From Bryobacterales bacterium (GTDB lineage Bacteria; Acidobacteriota; Terriglobia; Bryobacterales; Bryobacteraceae): a stretch of 64,000 nucleotides of DNA. Positions within the stretch are counted from its first letter, which is position 1, and every line of letters starts with the position of its first letter. The stretch spans positions 1-64,000 of the forward strand of contig JAEUQE010000013.1 in NCBI GenBank assembly GCA_016789785.1. Direction: 5' to 3'. Under the pieces are notes generated by a model. The model was not told the origin of the DNA, ran no database searches, and was given only the letters and a program-made list of their open reading frames with translations. The position numbers and the translations under genes were made by a program. This document shows positions 42,443 through 51,638 of this stretch, piece by piece.

Positions 42443-43441
42443 CTATACCCCAGCCTCGCGCAGAAACTTCGCAGCTTCTTCCGGCGGCGTCGGATTCAGA
42501 TAGAACCCGGAGCCCCACTCAAATCCCGCCACTTTCACCAGCTTCGGAATCACTTCGATATGCCAGTGGTAGTGCTGTAACACTGGATCATGTACCGGCG
42601 AGCTATGCAGCACCCAGTTATAAGGCGGCTTCTCCAGCACTTTGTCCATCTTCCGGGTAAGTGTGCGAAGCACCCACGACAAGCTCTCCAGCAACGGTGC
42701 ATCCGCAGTCTCGAAATGCGACGAGTGCTTTCGCGGAAGAATCCACGTCTCAAACGGAAACCGCGGCGCGTAAGGGCACATTGCGACCACGCGGTCCGTC
42801 TCCAGCACCACCCGCGCTCCCGCATCCACTTCCTGCCGCACCATATCGCAATAGACGCAGCGCTCCTTGAAGTCGAAATAGCGCTTTGCGCCGTCGAGTT
42901 CCTCCTGCACGCGCTTCGGCACCACTGGCAGCGCGATCAATTGCGAGTGGCTGTGCTCCAGCGACGATCCCGCCGGCTCGCCATGGTTCTTGAAGAATAG
43001 AATGTAGCGCAGACGTTCGTCACGCTTCAGATCCAGCGCCCGGTCGCGCATCGCCCAGAATATGCTCTCGATCTGCTTCTCGCTCAGATCAGCAAGTGTC
43101 GCCTGATGGTCGGGGGTTTCCACGATCACTTCGTGCGCGCCGATGCCGACCATCTTGTCGTACATCCCCTCCCCTTGCCGGTCGAGGTTGCCCTCCACGC
43201 GCAAGGCAGGGAATTTGTTCGGAATCACGCGCACGGTCCAACCCGGCTGATTGGCCGCCGATCCGTTCCGGTAGGCCAGCACTTCCGGGGGCGTCTTGAG
43301 CTCATTCCCAGGGCAGAACGGGCAGAACCGGCCTCCACGAATGGTCACGGATTCACGGGTAAAATCACTGGGCCGGCGGACCCGGTCGGTGGCGATGATT
43401 ACCCAGCGGCCGGTTACTGGGTCTTTGCGAAGTTCGGGCAG
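42443..43441 (-). CDS. galT: Galactose-1-phosphate uridylyltransferase
   Basis: 332 residues. The usual-start frame begins only at GTG 43348 (VTIRGGRFCPFC), which would remove the family N-terminus. In the same frame upstream lies LPELRKDPVTGRWVII and DRVRRPSDF, the classic GalT start. Between the preceding stop codon and that point there is no ATG, GTG or TTG; a CTG at 43441 follows AAGGAG by exactly 5 nt. So translation almost certainly starts at CTG. Zinc-binding CPFC and the EHSHSQLIALP active-site histidines are present, and a C-terminal HYHWHIEVIPK completes the fold. It moves UMP between glucose-1-P and galactose-1-P in the Leloir pathway. Confidence 0.9.
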   Translation of the reverse strand: MPELRKDPVTGRWVIIATDRVRRPSDFTRESVTIRGGRFCPFCPGNELKTPPEVLAYRNGSAANQPGWTVRVIPNKFPALRVEGNLDRQGEGMYDKMVGIGAHEVIVETPDHQATLADLSEKQIESIFWAMRDRALDLKRDERLRYILFFKNHGEPAGSSLEHSHSQLIALPVVPKRVQEELDGAKRYFDFKERCVYCDMVRQEVDAGARVVLETDRVVAMCPYAPRFPFETWILPRKHSSHFETADAPLLESLSWVLRTLTRKMDKVLEKPPYNWVLHSSPVHDPVLQHYHWHIEVIPKLVKVAGFEWGSGFYLNPTPPEEAAKFLREAGV

Positions 43442-43686
43442 ACGGACTCCTTCCGAAGGAACCCGCCATTATACCGCCGCCGCGAGCCGTATTTGCGATC
43501 CTGAAATGGTGCGCAGGGACTTTCCCCCGCACTGCCCCGTCCGCGCCAGATCCCTCACTCGCGCCGCCGCGCCGCCAACCGTGCGAAATGAGCAACAATA
43601 CGAACTGCCGGTCGATTTGGTCCGTGACTCTGATCAAATCGCCCTAGTCTTTTCCGCGTTCCTCAGCAGGTGTTCTAGGAGGACTC

Positions 43687-44331
43687 ATGTGGTCGAATCT
43701 GAAAGAAGAACTTACCGATCTGATGGCATCGCAGATCTTCAAGACCCTGCTGCCGAACCGTGAGTATCAACTCTTTTTGCAGCGGGCAGGACTCAACGGC
43801 AAGCTCCCCCGGACATTGACCGTCGTGTCCAATGAAACGCGGGGTGCGATTTCCGAGATGGCGCGCATGCATGCCAGCCTGCTCCTGAATCAACTCGCTG
43901 ACCTCGACGCCGTTCGCGAGCGCCGCGCCAAGGTCCTTCTGCTCGAAGGGCCCATCACGCTCTATCGTCTTTGGAACTCCGCCAAGCCATGGTCAATGAA
44001 CGGGCCCTGGTGGTTCAGCCAGGGTCTGCTCGACATGAGCCTCGCCGCCGGACCCAACCGCGCCGATCGTCTCCACTGGCTTCGCGACAAACTTGCTGTC
44101 AGTATGGATTGGAGCACTTGTGACCGTGTGTGTATGCTGCAACTCAGCATCAATGACGTGATTCCGGCGATTCAGGCCTGGGGCCTTCCCCAGCGCTATT
44201 ACTCGAAGGACATCGCCGGCAAGATGGATCCGAAAGAATATTTCAGTAAGTTGGGAGTGGAATTCGCCGGGGGAGCGACACAAACCTACCTCCCGTGGAC
44301 TCCCGGCCAGCGCGTGGGTGACTATTGGTAG
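43687..44331 (+). CDS. Uncharacterised protein coupled to an MFS exporter
   Basis: 214 residues, soluble, helix-rich, with many Trp residues (PWSMNGPWWFSQGLL; RLHWLRDKLAVSMDW) and a short C-terminal W after GDY. No family recognised. ATG 43687 has an excellent GGAGGA site 7 nt upstream, so the gene is well translated. Its last codons overlap the MFS gene start by 7 nt. A regulator or substrate-processing partner of the exporter is possible; nothing in the sequence decides. Confidence 0.6.
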   Translation: MWSNLKEELTDLMASQIFKTLLPNREYQLFLQRAGLNGKLPRTLTVVSNETRGAISEMARMHASLLLNQLADLDAVRERRAKVLLLEGPITLYRLWNSAKPWSMNGPWWFSQGLLDMSLAAGPNRADRLHWLRDKLAVSMDWSTCDRVCMLQLSINDVIPAIQAWGLPQRYYSKDIAGKMDPKEYFSKLGVEFAGGATQTYLPWTPGQRVGDYW

Positions 44332-45557
44332 CGTCGCGATCCCTTTGGCGAAACCCCGATTTTCTCAAGCTCTGGACCGGCCAGACCATCTCTGAGATCG
44401 GCTCTCGCATCACGCGGGACGGACTCCCGTTTGCCGCGGTCACTCTGCTTGGCGCAACTCCCACCCAGATGGGCGTCCTTATCGCGCTCGGCGGAATTGC
44501 GTCGCTGATCGCGGGACCGCTTGCCGGTATGTTGGCCGATCGTTACCGGCGTCTTCCCTTGTTGATCTGGTCCGACGTCGGCCGCGCGGTTATCCTCGCC
44601 ATCGTCCCCCTGGCAGCGTTGCAGGGATGGTTGTCGCTTCATGTGCTCTACATCGTAGTGGCGGCCGCGGGCCTGCTGACCATTGTGTTCGACGTCGCCT
44701 ATCAGTCACTCCTGCCTTCGCTGGTGCCGAAGGAGCAGTTACTCGAAGGCAATGCCAAACTCGCACTTACCGCGTCTACGGCTGAGATGATCGGGCCTGC
44801 GCTTGCAGGAATGCTTATCCAGTTGCTCACCGCGCCGGTCGCAATCCTCGCCGACTCCTTGTCCTTCCTCGCCTCCGCCGCCTCCATCATCGCGATCCGC
44901 ACTCGCGAAGACGTTCGGCCCACGCCGCACGACGACTCTGACTGGCGCGACTCGTTGGCCGGCATGCCGTACGTGTTCCGCCACGATGTTCTGCGTCCTC
45001 TTGCTCTGCGCGCCGCGACCGCGAGCTTCTTTTTCGGCTTCTTCTCCACCCTTTACACGCTATTTGCGGTGCGCGAACTCGGGATCAGCGCCGCGGCCCT
45101 CGGAATCGTAATCGCGATCGGCGGAGGCAGCAACTTTCTTGGCGCGATGCTGGCGGAACACACGCATCGCTGGATGCCACTTGGGAGAACGCTGACTCTC
45201 ACCGCCTGTCTGCCCGGGATGATCATGATGCTGATCCCGCTGGCGCGGGGACCGGTATCTGGCGTGATTGTTCTTGGACTGGCACAGTTACTGGGTGACA
45301 TCGCCTATCCCATCTACCACATACACGAACTTACTCTGCGCCAGAAGATCGCTCCGCCGGAGTTACTCGGCCGGGTGAACGCCTGCGTGCAGATGCTGTT
45401 CAAGGGCATCTGGCCCATCGGCGCGCTTGTGGGTGGATTGCTCGCCAGTAACATCGGACCTCGCGCGACTCTTTTCCTGGCCGGACTTGGGGTCGCCGCC
45501 TCGACCTTGTGGCTCGTCTTCTCGCGCGTCCGCAGTCTGACAGTCGATCAAGTCTAA
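44325..45557 (+). CDS. MFS transporter (EntS/Tet-like exporter)
   Basis: 410 residues, twelve membrane helices. GQTISEIGSRITRDGLPFAA in the first helices and GMLADRYRRLPLL (motif A, between helices 2 and 3) mark a drug or siderophore exporter of the major facilitator superfamily. A second motif-A-like segment is weak. Start is TTG 44325: an in-frame stop lies two codons upstream and no other start precedes the first helix. It overlaps the upstream gene by 7 nt and converges with the SelA-like gene, sharing CTAA. Confidence 0.85.
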   Translation: MVASRSLWRNPDFLKLWTGQTISEIGSRITRDGLPFAAVTLLGATPTQMGVLIALGGIASLIAGPLAGMLADRYRRLPLLIWSDVGRAVILAIVPLAALQGWLSLHVLYIVVAAAGLLTIVFDVAYQSLLPSLVPKEQLLEGNAKLALTASTAEMIGPALAGMLIQLLTAPVAILADSLSFLASAASIIAIRTREDVRPTPHDDSDWRDSLAGMPYVFRHDVLRPLALRAATASFFFGFFSTLYTLFAVRELGISAAALGIVIAIGGGSNFLGAMLAEHTHRWMPLGRTLTLTACLPGMIMMLIPLARGPVSGVIVLGLAQLLGDIAYPIYHIHELTLRQKIAPPELLGRVNACVQMLFKGIWPIGALVGGLLASNIGPRATLFLAGLGVAASTLWLVFSRVRSLTVDQV

Positions 45558-46741
45558 TAGCGCAGCAGCGGCTTCACGCGCGCGGCGATCTTCTCGGGAT
45601 CGCCCTCCTTCAAACACCACGGGCTGAAGCTGACAATCCCTGACCGTACCCGCGACGGATCGGCATGCACGCTCGGGTTTCCCTTCTCAAGCTCGATGCA
45701 AAGCTGCATCGCCGTGCGCGGCGCGTCCTTCATCAAATGCAATTCGATCTTCGGAACCGTACCCGTGGTCAATTGCACCCGCGCATGATCCACGCCGTCC
45801 AGCGCCGAATAGAGCCGCGCCATCAGGCGGCCGAAGCGCTCTCCACGCTTCTCATCGGACTCGGCGGTGAACTTGCGAAGCGCCACCAGCAGCCCGATTA
45901 CGGTCTCCTTGCCGACCTTGCAGGGCCGGCCCACGCCGTGTTGGGGCAGTCCGCGCAGACGCTGCTTGTCAATCAACGGCACTGGCGGCGCCCACTGCTC
46001 CCAATAAATATCCAGATCGAGATGCTGCAGCACGGCCGACATGATCAGGTCGCTCTTACCCGCCAGAATGCCTGATCCCTGCGGCCCGCCAATCGCCTTG
46101 CCACCGCTGAACGCCACCAGATCCGCACCCTCGCCAATGAAGCGCCGCAAGTTACTCGCCGGCGGAAGTTGCCCCGCCGCATCCACGATCACGGGCACCT
46201 TGTTCGCGTGTGCGGCGCGAACCACATCAATCAGTGCCGGCTGCGCATTTCCTCCCGCGACATAGAACACTGCCGCGGTGTTTTCATTGATCGCGCCTTC
46301 AATTTCCCAGGCTTCGGCGTCCCGGACTCCCGCGCCCGCGAAGCGGTCCGGCAGCCCAACCTCCACAATCCGCGCACCCGCCCCGCGCACCGCATGATCA
46401 TAGAAATTCCGCTGGCTGCGCACCATGATCACTTCGTTCTTCATCCCGCGTGTATCCGGCAGCTTGCCCATCTTCACCGGATCGAGCCCCGCCATGCAGG
46501 CCGCGGTTCCAAGTAACAATCCCGCCGCCGCCCCCGATGTCACGATCCCCGCTTCCGCGCCAGTAACTTCCGCCAGTACCTTGCTGGCGCCGGCCTGTAA
46601 CTCCGCCATCTCCACACAGTAAGTGGCTGCCTCGGCCATCGCCGCCGAGACATCGGGATCAAGAAACCCGCCGGAAAGCCGCGTGGACGGGCCTTTCGCG
46701 TTGATGATCGTGCGGATGCCGAATGTGTCGTAGATGCTCAT
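45554..46741 (-). CDS. SelA-like PLP-dependent enzyme (aminotransferase fold)
   Basis: 395 residues. GAEAGIVTSGAAAGLLLGTA binds the cofactor phosphate, VIVDAAGQLPPASNL holds the ring Asp (about 187), and FSGGKAIGGPQGSG carries the PLP lysine (Lys215). The fold and motifs match L-seryl-tRNA selenium transferase homologues, but stand-alone members like this one act on amino sugars or cyclic imines (for example D-glucosaminate-6-P ammonia-lyase type) rather than on tRNA. No SelB or selC is nearby. I start it at ATG 46741, where homologues begin; the longer frame is non-conserved. Confidence 0.85.
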   Translation of the reverse strand: MSIYDTFGIRTIINAKGPSTRLSGGFLDPDVSAAMAEAATYCVEMAELQAGASKVLAEVTGAEAGIVTSGAAAGLLLGTAACMAGLDPVKMGKLPDTRGMKNEVIMVRSQRNFYDHAVRGAGARIVEVGLPDRFAGAGVRDAEAWEIEGAINENTAAVFYVAGGNAQPALIDVVRAAHANKVPVIVDAAGQLPPASNLRRFIGEGADLVAFSGGKAIGGPQGSGILAGKSDLIMSAVLQHLDLDIYWEQWAPPVPLIDKQRLRGLPQHGVGRPCKVGKETVIGLLVALRKFTAESDEKRGERFGRLMARLYSALDGVDHARVQLTTGTVPKIELHLMKDAPRTAMQLCIELEKGNPSVHADPSRVRSGIVSFSPWCLKEGDPEKIAARVKPLLRY

Positions 46742-46802
46742 TGCCGGATTCTCGATACTCTCCAGCGTACACCGGGGCGCCGCGCCGTGCCGCGCGTTGG
46801 CG

Positions 46803-47912
46803 CTACCCTCCCACCAGCGCATCCGCGATCCTCGCCGCGGCATTGCCGTCCCCAAACGGATTGTGAATGTGCGACCGGCGGTCGTACTCCGCACTGTCGT
46901 CCAACAAACGCGACGCCTCCGACACAATCCGGGCCGTATCCGTGCCCACCAGCGTCGACGTGCCTGCCTGTACAGCTTCCGGCCGCTCCGTCTTATCGCG
47001 CATCACCAGTACCGGCTTGCCCAGCGACGGCGCCTCTTCCTGTACTCCGCCCGAATCCGTCAACAACAAATAACACCGCCGCATCAGGTCGACAAACGGC
47101 ACGTACTCCAATGGCTGGATCAGATGCACTCCCGGCTGGCCCCCCAGAATCCGGTTCACCGGCTCCTGCACGTTGGGATTCGGGTGTACCGGGTATACAA
47201 GCTGCACGTCACCGCGACGGCTCAACTGTAGTAGCGCCTCGCAGATTCCTTCAAATCCCTGACCGAAATTCTCCCGCCGGTGGCCGGTCACCAGGATCAA
47301 CTTCTTCTCCGGATCCAGCCATCGCCACGAAGGTACCTTCATGCGACTTGCTTCCAGTTCACCGCGGATGTAGAGCAGCGCATCGATCCCTGTGTTCCCG
47401 GTCACCACAATGCGATCCGAAGACACATGCTCCGAGAGTAGATTGTCCCGTGATTGCGCCGTCGGCGCGAAATGCCAGCTCGCCAAGCGGCCTGTCAGCA
47501 GCCGGTTCGCCTCTTCCGGAAAGGGCTGATAGAGATCCCACGTCCGCAGCCCCGCTTCCACATGACCCACGGGAATCCGCAGGTAAAACGCACCAAGCGC
47601 GCCACAAAAGGTGCTGGTCGTGTCGCCCTGCACCAGCACATAGTCGGGCTTCTCCGCCGTCAACACGGGCTCAAGCAAAGTCAGGATGCGCGACGTCGAT
47701 TGAAACAGCGTCTGACCGGGCAGCATGATGTCGAGATCGTGATCCGGCTCGATGCCAAAGATCGTCAGAACCTGATCCAGCAAGTGCCGGTGCTGCGCCG
47801 TCACGCAGACCACCACTTGAAATTCCCGCGGCCGCGACCGCATGTGCAGAATCACCGGCGCGAGTTTGATGGCTTCCGGACGTGTGCCAAATACGAAGAG
47901 GACTTTTTTCAT
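46803..47912 (-). CDS. wecB: UDP-N-acetylglucosamine 2-epimerase (non-hydrolysing)
   Basis: 369 residues, GT-B fold. [14 protein letters not shown] at the N-terminus, [14 protein letters not shown] and HVEAGLRT, then DSGGVQEEA near residue 290 form the UDP-GlcNAc and catalytic sites. It interconverts UDP-GlcNAc and UDP-ManNAc for surface glycans. ATG 47912 (MKKVLFVFG) is preferred over the frame beginning 42 nt upstream. wecC and a transferase are not adjacent, so its pathway partners lie elsewhere. Confidence 0.92.
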   Translation of the reverse strand: MKKVLFVFGTRPEAIKLAPVILHMRSRPREFQVVVCVTAQHRHLLDQVLTIFGIEPDHDLDIMLPGQTLFQSTSRILTLLEPVLTAEKPDYVLVQGDTTSTFCGALGAFYLRIPVGHVEAGLRTWDLYQPFPEEANRLLTGRLASWHFAPTAQSRDNLLSEHVSSDRIVVTGNTGIDALLYIRGELEASRMKVPSWRWLDPEKKLILVTGHRRENFGQGFEGICEALLQLSRRGDVQLVYPVHPNPNVQEPVNRILGGQPGVHLIQPLEYVPFVDLMRRCYLLLTDSGGVQEEAPSLGKPVLVMRDKTERPEAVQAGTSTLVGTDTARIVSEASRLLDDSAEYDRRSHIHNPFGDGNAAARIADALVGG

Positions 47913-47998
47913 GAGGGGTGACGTGGGGAGTCTCAACCGGTGGGATCCCCCCAACGCCTATTGTCGCCTGCAACGCGCGCTCCTTGCGCGGTTGCCCG

Positions 47999-48709
47999 TC
48001 ACCGCAGCTTTGCTTCGATGACCGCATGCCCCTTCTCGCGCGCGAAATCCGCCGCGATCCGGCCATCCTCGGTGCGCTGTGACTTCGAGGCGCCGTGCTT
48101 CAGCAGCAGCGTCACGATCGCTTCGTCGCCACGTGCCGCCGCCTCGTGCAGCGCCGTGAATCCCTGTGCCTGCGCCAGATCCGGCTGAGTTCCCTTCCGC
48201 AGAAGCAAATCCACCATCGCCGCGTTTCCCCGGGCCGTCGCCGCATGAATTGGAGCCGCCTTCGCATGGTTTGCCGCGGATACGTTGGGATCCGCTCCCT
48301 GCGCGATCAGCCACCGTGCGACATCCTCATGTTCGAAGAAAATCGCCAGACCCAACGCACCGTACCCATCCGGTCCGTTGCGATTGAGCAACTCCGCATC
48401 CGCCGCCAACCACTGTTTCACCGCGGCGAGATCGCCCATCGCCGCGCCCTCCCAATAGTCTGGCGATGCACCGAACTCGAGAAACACCTTCGCGAGCTTC
48501 GCATGACCCGTATAGATCGCGAACAGGATCGGCGACGTGCCGTTCGGCATGCGCGCACGCACCAGATTCCTGTCCGCATGGAGCAGTGCGCGCACCGTCG
48601 CCTCATCGCCCTTCCGAATCGCGGGCCAAAACCCCTCAGGCGGCTCCGCGGCCACGTCCGCCGCCAACATCATCACCATGCAGCACACAAGCAGAATCGT
48701 GAAGTTCAT
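47999..48709 (-). CDS. Exported ankyrin-repeat protein
   Basis: 236 residues. Signal peptide (FTILLVCCMVMMLAADVAA), then about six ankyrin repeats: GTSPILFAIYTGHAKLAKVF, YGALGLAIFFEHEDVARWL, APIHAATARGNAAMVDLLL, FTALHEAAARGDEAIVTLLL. Exported ankyrin proteins usually bind another protein in the periplasm; the partner is unknown. It is 21 nt downstream of the AraC gene on the same strand and may be its cotranscribed partner. Confidence 0.85.
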   Translation of the reverse strand: MNFTILLVCCMVMMLAADVAAEPPEGFWPAIRKGDEATVRALLHADRNLVRARMPNGTSPILFAIYTGHAKLAKVFLEFGASPDYWEGAAMGDLAAVKQWLAADAELLNRNGPDGYGALGLAIFFEHEDVARWLIAQGADPNVSAANHAKAAPIHAATARGNAAMVDLLLRKGTQPDLAQAQGFTALHEAAARGDEAIVTLLLKHGASKSQRTEDGRIAADFAREKGHAVIEAKLR

Positions 48710-48730
48710 GCTCCCCAGTGTGCGGCGATC

Positions 48731-49606
48731 CTACCGGCTCTGCTTCTTCGATCTTGCGGAATTCGCGATCACGTCTGACGGTGGCACGCCGAAGCGCCGT
48801 CGAAACAGCGTGCTGAACGTCCCGACGCTCGCGAAACCACAGTCGAGGCATACCTCGGTCACCGCGTGCCCATTCTCCAGTGCATGGAACGCACGGTTCA
48901 GACGCAGCCGCGTCAGGTAGCCGTGAGGCGTCTCCCGGAACGTCTGCCGGAAGGCGCGATGCAGATGATACGGCGACAGACACGCCTCTCGCGCCACCGC
49001 ATCCAGATCGATGCGCTCATTCGCGCTTGCATGCAGATACTCGCGGGCGCGCTGTAACCGGCGCAGTGTCTCCACTCGCGTGGAATACTTCGCCGCGGGC
49101 ACACGCGCAACCAGAACCCTTGACTGTTGATCCAACAACACAACCTCGCGAGCCGCGGCCAGCATCTGCTCTTCCAGCCACTCTTCGTCACGAGCCACGT
49201 CCATCTTGCGGATTCGCGAGAGCAGCGCGCCGCCCTGTTCCAACCTCACGCCGAATCGATGCTCCGGGCCGGCATCCGGATCATCCAGACAAGCGCCGCA
49301 CTCCGAAACCATCGCGTGCCGCACACGTTCCACATAGCCCCGCTCAAAGAAGAGACAACATGTGCGAACCGGACAAGGTTCATCAATTCGCATCGAGTAA
49401 GGCTGTCCCTCATTGAGAACAAGAAGCGACGCTTCATTAACAACGAACTCTCCGTCTTCGGTCGACCAGGTGACTGAGCCGTCCATCACGGCCTTCACCG
49501 ACAGCGGCCCAGGAAAGTCGTTCACAAAGTGCCGCCGCCCCGTTGCGCGAAGAACGGTGTTCGCCGCGCCAAGATCCGCCAGTTTCGCATCCGCTCGAAA
49601 GGGCAT
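48731..49606 (-). CDS. AraC family transcriptional regulator
   Basis: 291 residues. N-terminal cupin-like sensing part (about 10-150; VNEASLLVLNEGQPYSMRID) and C-terminal AraC DNA-binding domain: first helix-turn-helix IDLDAVAREACLSPYHLHRA near residue 200, second VTEVCLDCGFASVGTFSTLF near 250. Three cysteines cluster at TCCLFF and ECGACL and might respond to redox or metal. It diverges from the globin fusion gene, and the 142-nt gap between them holds both promoters, so that gene is a possible target. Confidence 0.9.
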   Translation of the reverse strand: MPFRADAKLADLGAANTVLRATGRRHFVNDFPGPLSVKAVMDGSVTWSTEDGEFVVNEASLLVLNEGQPYSMRIDEPCPVRTCCLFFERGYVERVRHAMVSECGACLDDPDAGPEHRFGVRLEQGGALLSRIRKMDVARDEEWLEEQMLAAAREVVLLDQQSRVLVARVPAAKYSTRVETLRRLQRAREYLHASANERIDLDAVAREACLSPYHLHRAFRQTFRETPHGYLTRLRLNRAFHALENGHAVTEVCLDCGFASVGTFSTLFRRRFGVPPSDVIANSARSKKQSR

Positions 49607-49748
49607 GGTTGCGTCTTACGCGCAGGATCGCAGATTTTTCCCTCACGCGCCTCATCCGATTTCGAAACCACTTCGTACATGAATCAGAGGCGCCGGAAAA
49701 CACTCCAATGCCGGCGCAAAACCCGTTGTTCTTGAGGAGGAACTCTCT

Positions 49749-50942
49749 ATGTCTCTGCGCAATGCACTCTACGTGTGCGCAGCCTTGTTCGCCTCGCTCG
49801 GTGCCGCCCGGGCGGAGAAACTCTTCGCCATTGACTCGCGTGCCGTGCTTGTCAGTTTTGACTCCGCCCGTCCGGCAACCATGCTTTCCATGGCCGTCGT
49901 CCGCGGCCTTCAACCCGGCGAGACCATCCTGGGTATCGACTTCCGGCCAACCAATGGCCGCATGTACGCGCTCGGCAGCTCCAGCCGCATCTACATCATC
50001 GATCCCGCGACAGGCGCCGCAACCGCCGTCGGCAGCGGACCTTTCCTGCCAGCACTCAATGGCACGAAGTTCGGCTTCGACTTCAATCCCACCGTCGATC
50101 GTATTCGCATCGTCAGCAACACCGGCCAGAACATGCGCGTTCACCCCGATACCGGCCTCGTGGTCGCAGTGGACGGCTTCCTGAAGTATCGTGACGACGC
50201 GGTTCCGCAAGTGGTCGCCTGCGCCTATACGAACTCCGTCGCCGGCGCAACCTCCACCACTCTGTTCGACTTCGACCTCAGCCGCCGCGCCATCGCCACG
50301 CAGAATCCGCCCAATGAGGGAACGCTCACAGTCAACTTCCAGATTCGCGGAGCCGACTTCTCCGAAGTGACTGGCTTCAACATCTCGTCCGTCGGCAACA
50401 AGGGCTTCCTTGCCACTCGCGAAACCAGTGCCGCCCGCAGCCAGCTCTACGAAATCAACTTCCCGCAGGGCACCGCGACGCTCATCGGAACGGTCGGTGT
50501 GCTCGATCAGATCTCGGCGATCGCCGTCGAGCCTCCCGGCGCGCAGACCCTGTTCATGCGTCTCGGCGGAATGACCGCGATCTCTTCCGTGATCGATGAG
50601 TTCCTCAAGAATGTGTTGGCCGACACTCGCATCAACCGCTTCTTCACGCAGACGGTTGCGAGCCCCGCGCGTGTCGCCTCCTTGCGCCAGAACCTGATCG
50701 ATCAGGTGTGTGCCGGTGCCGGTGGCCCTTGCGAGTACAAAGGTGCGGACATGAAGACCGCTCACCGTGGCATGAACATCAGCGACGTCGAATTCGATGC
50801 GCTGGTGGAAGACCTGGTGAAAGCGCTCGATCAATTCCAGGTGCCGGTGACCGAGAAGGCCGCCTTGCTCGGCGTGCTTGCTCCCATGCGCGCCGACATC
50901 GTGGAGAGCCGTCAGATGCGTCTGCTCAGCACCATTCAATAA
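49749..50942 (+). CDS. Exported DUF4394 protein fused to a group I truncated haemoglobin
   Basis: 397 residues. Signal peptide to about Ala22 (ALYVCAALFASLGAARA). Residues 24-262 are a DUF4394 propeller-like domain (LGIDFRPTNGRMYAL; GFDFNPTVDRIRIVS). Residues 268-385 are a group I truncated globin: LFMRLGGMTAI, RFFTQ with the CD1 Phe, GGPCEYKGADMKTAHRGM with proximal His339. The B10 position, usually Tyr, appears to be Leu286. Cys321 and Cys328 could form a disulfide, fitting an exported protein. It should bind haem and a gas ligand outside the cytoplasm. ATG 49749 follows GAGGAGG. A clear terminator closes the gene. Confidence 0.85.
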   Translation: MSLRNALYVCAALFASLGAARAEKLFAIDSRAVLVSFDSARPATMLSMAVVRGLQPGETILGIDFRPTNGRMYALGSSSRIYIIDPATGAATAVGSGPFLPALNGTKFGFDFNPTVDRIRIVSNTGQNMRVHPDTGLVVAVDGFLKYRDDAVPQVVACAYTNSVAGATSTTLFDFDLSRRAIATQNPPNEGTLTVNFQIRGADFSEVTGFNISSVGNKGFLATRETSAARSQLYEINFPQGTATLIGTVGVLDQISAIAVEPPGAQTLFMRLGGMTAISSVIDEFLKNVLADTRINRFFTQTVASPARVASLRQNLIDQVCAGAGGPCEYKGADMKTAHRGMNISDVEFDALVEDLVKALDQFQVPVTEKAALLGVLAPMRADIVESRQMRLLSTIQ

Positions 50943-50995
50943 GTACCGTTCAGCAACTCCTGTTCGTAGACCGCCTTCCTCCCCAAGTGCTCGGA

Positions 50996-51032
50996 GGGGC
51001 CGATCCCGCCACCAGAGTGGGCGGCCCCTTTT
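50996..51032 (+). terminator. Rho-independent terminator of the globin fusion gene
   Basis: GGGGCCG (50996-51002) pairs with CGGCCCC (51022-51028); an inner CCC/GGG extends the stem, and TTTT (51029-51032) follows. It lies 54 nt after the stop codon. Confidence 0.8.
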
Positions 51033-51282
51033 CAGCACAATCCCTTCGAGGGTTCCGATGTATCAGGCCATCCTTGCGGCACGCGACCGTCCCATGGTCC
51101 GAAGAACCGCGCCCCTCGCCAGTACACGGGGTGCACGACAAAAAAGATAACTTTGTCACGCCGGCCGCCGCCTGTCGATGATTCGCTCCCAAGTGTCTTG
51201 AAACCGGCCGCTGAGAATGCGGCAACGGAGTGCGATGATGGTGTTGCTCCACGCACGGAATCCAACCCGGTAGAATCAGGGT
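51033..51282. other. Intergenic region with leaderless-type promoter at its end
   Basis: About 250 nt without a supportable gene. TAGAAT at 51271-51276 ends 6 nt before ATG 51283, so transcription could start at the start codon. The same TAGAATCA-like sequence precedes the hicB gene at 56419 at almost the same distance. Confidence 0.4.
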
Positions 51283-51627
51283 ATGTCTCGACAGTTCGAA
51301 GCCGTTTACGAACACGGGGTCTTGCGTCCCCTTGAACCGCTCGTTCTGCCCGAGCATCAGCGGGTCCGGTTAACCCTCGAAGAGCAACCAGCAAAGCTCA
51401 GTTGGGAATCAACTGAACCCATCAGTGAGCGCCGCGAGGAACTGCTATGGCTCGCCAAGGAATCGGGTCCGTATGCCGGGGAGTGGGTGGCGCTTGACGG
51501 ACCGCGCTTGATTTCGCACGGCGCAAAGCTAGCTGACGTAAGCGCGGCTGCTACCGCCGCTGGTATCGCCGAACCGCTTTTTGCGCGGGTGCCTAGGGAG
51601 ACGAATGTGCCATTTGGGGGCTGGTAG
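51283..51627 (+). CDS. AF2212-type (DUF104) antitoxin-like protein with DUF5678-like end
   Basis: 114 residues. The N-terminus QFEAVYEHGVLRPLEPLVLPEHQRVRLTLEE is the DUF104 antitoxin fold (shown here as EAVYEHGVLRPLEPL), normally followed by a PIN toxin gene. The second half, SGPYAGEWVALDGPRLISHG to the end, resembles DUF5678, a small domain often found near toxin-antitoxin loci. No PIN toxin follows; the next gene is a retropepsin-like protein 11 nt downstream. So this may be an orphan antitoxin or part of a different pair. Confidence 0.8.
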   Translation: MSRQFEAVYEHGVLRPLEPLVLPEHQRVRLTLEEQPAKLSWESTEPISERREELLWLAKESGPYAGEWVALDGPRLISHGAKLADVSAAATAAGIAEPLFARVPRETNVPFGGW

Positions 51628-51638
51628 GCGATGCTCAG

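Noticed and set aside
49437..51038. 533-codon open frame on the minus strand
   Set aside because: Antisense to the globin fusion; low-complexity composition with Asp/Gly/Val runs from complementary codons, no domain.
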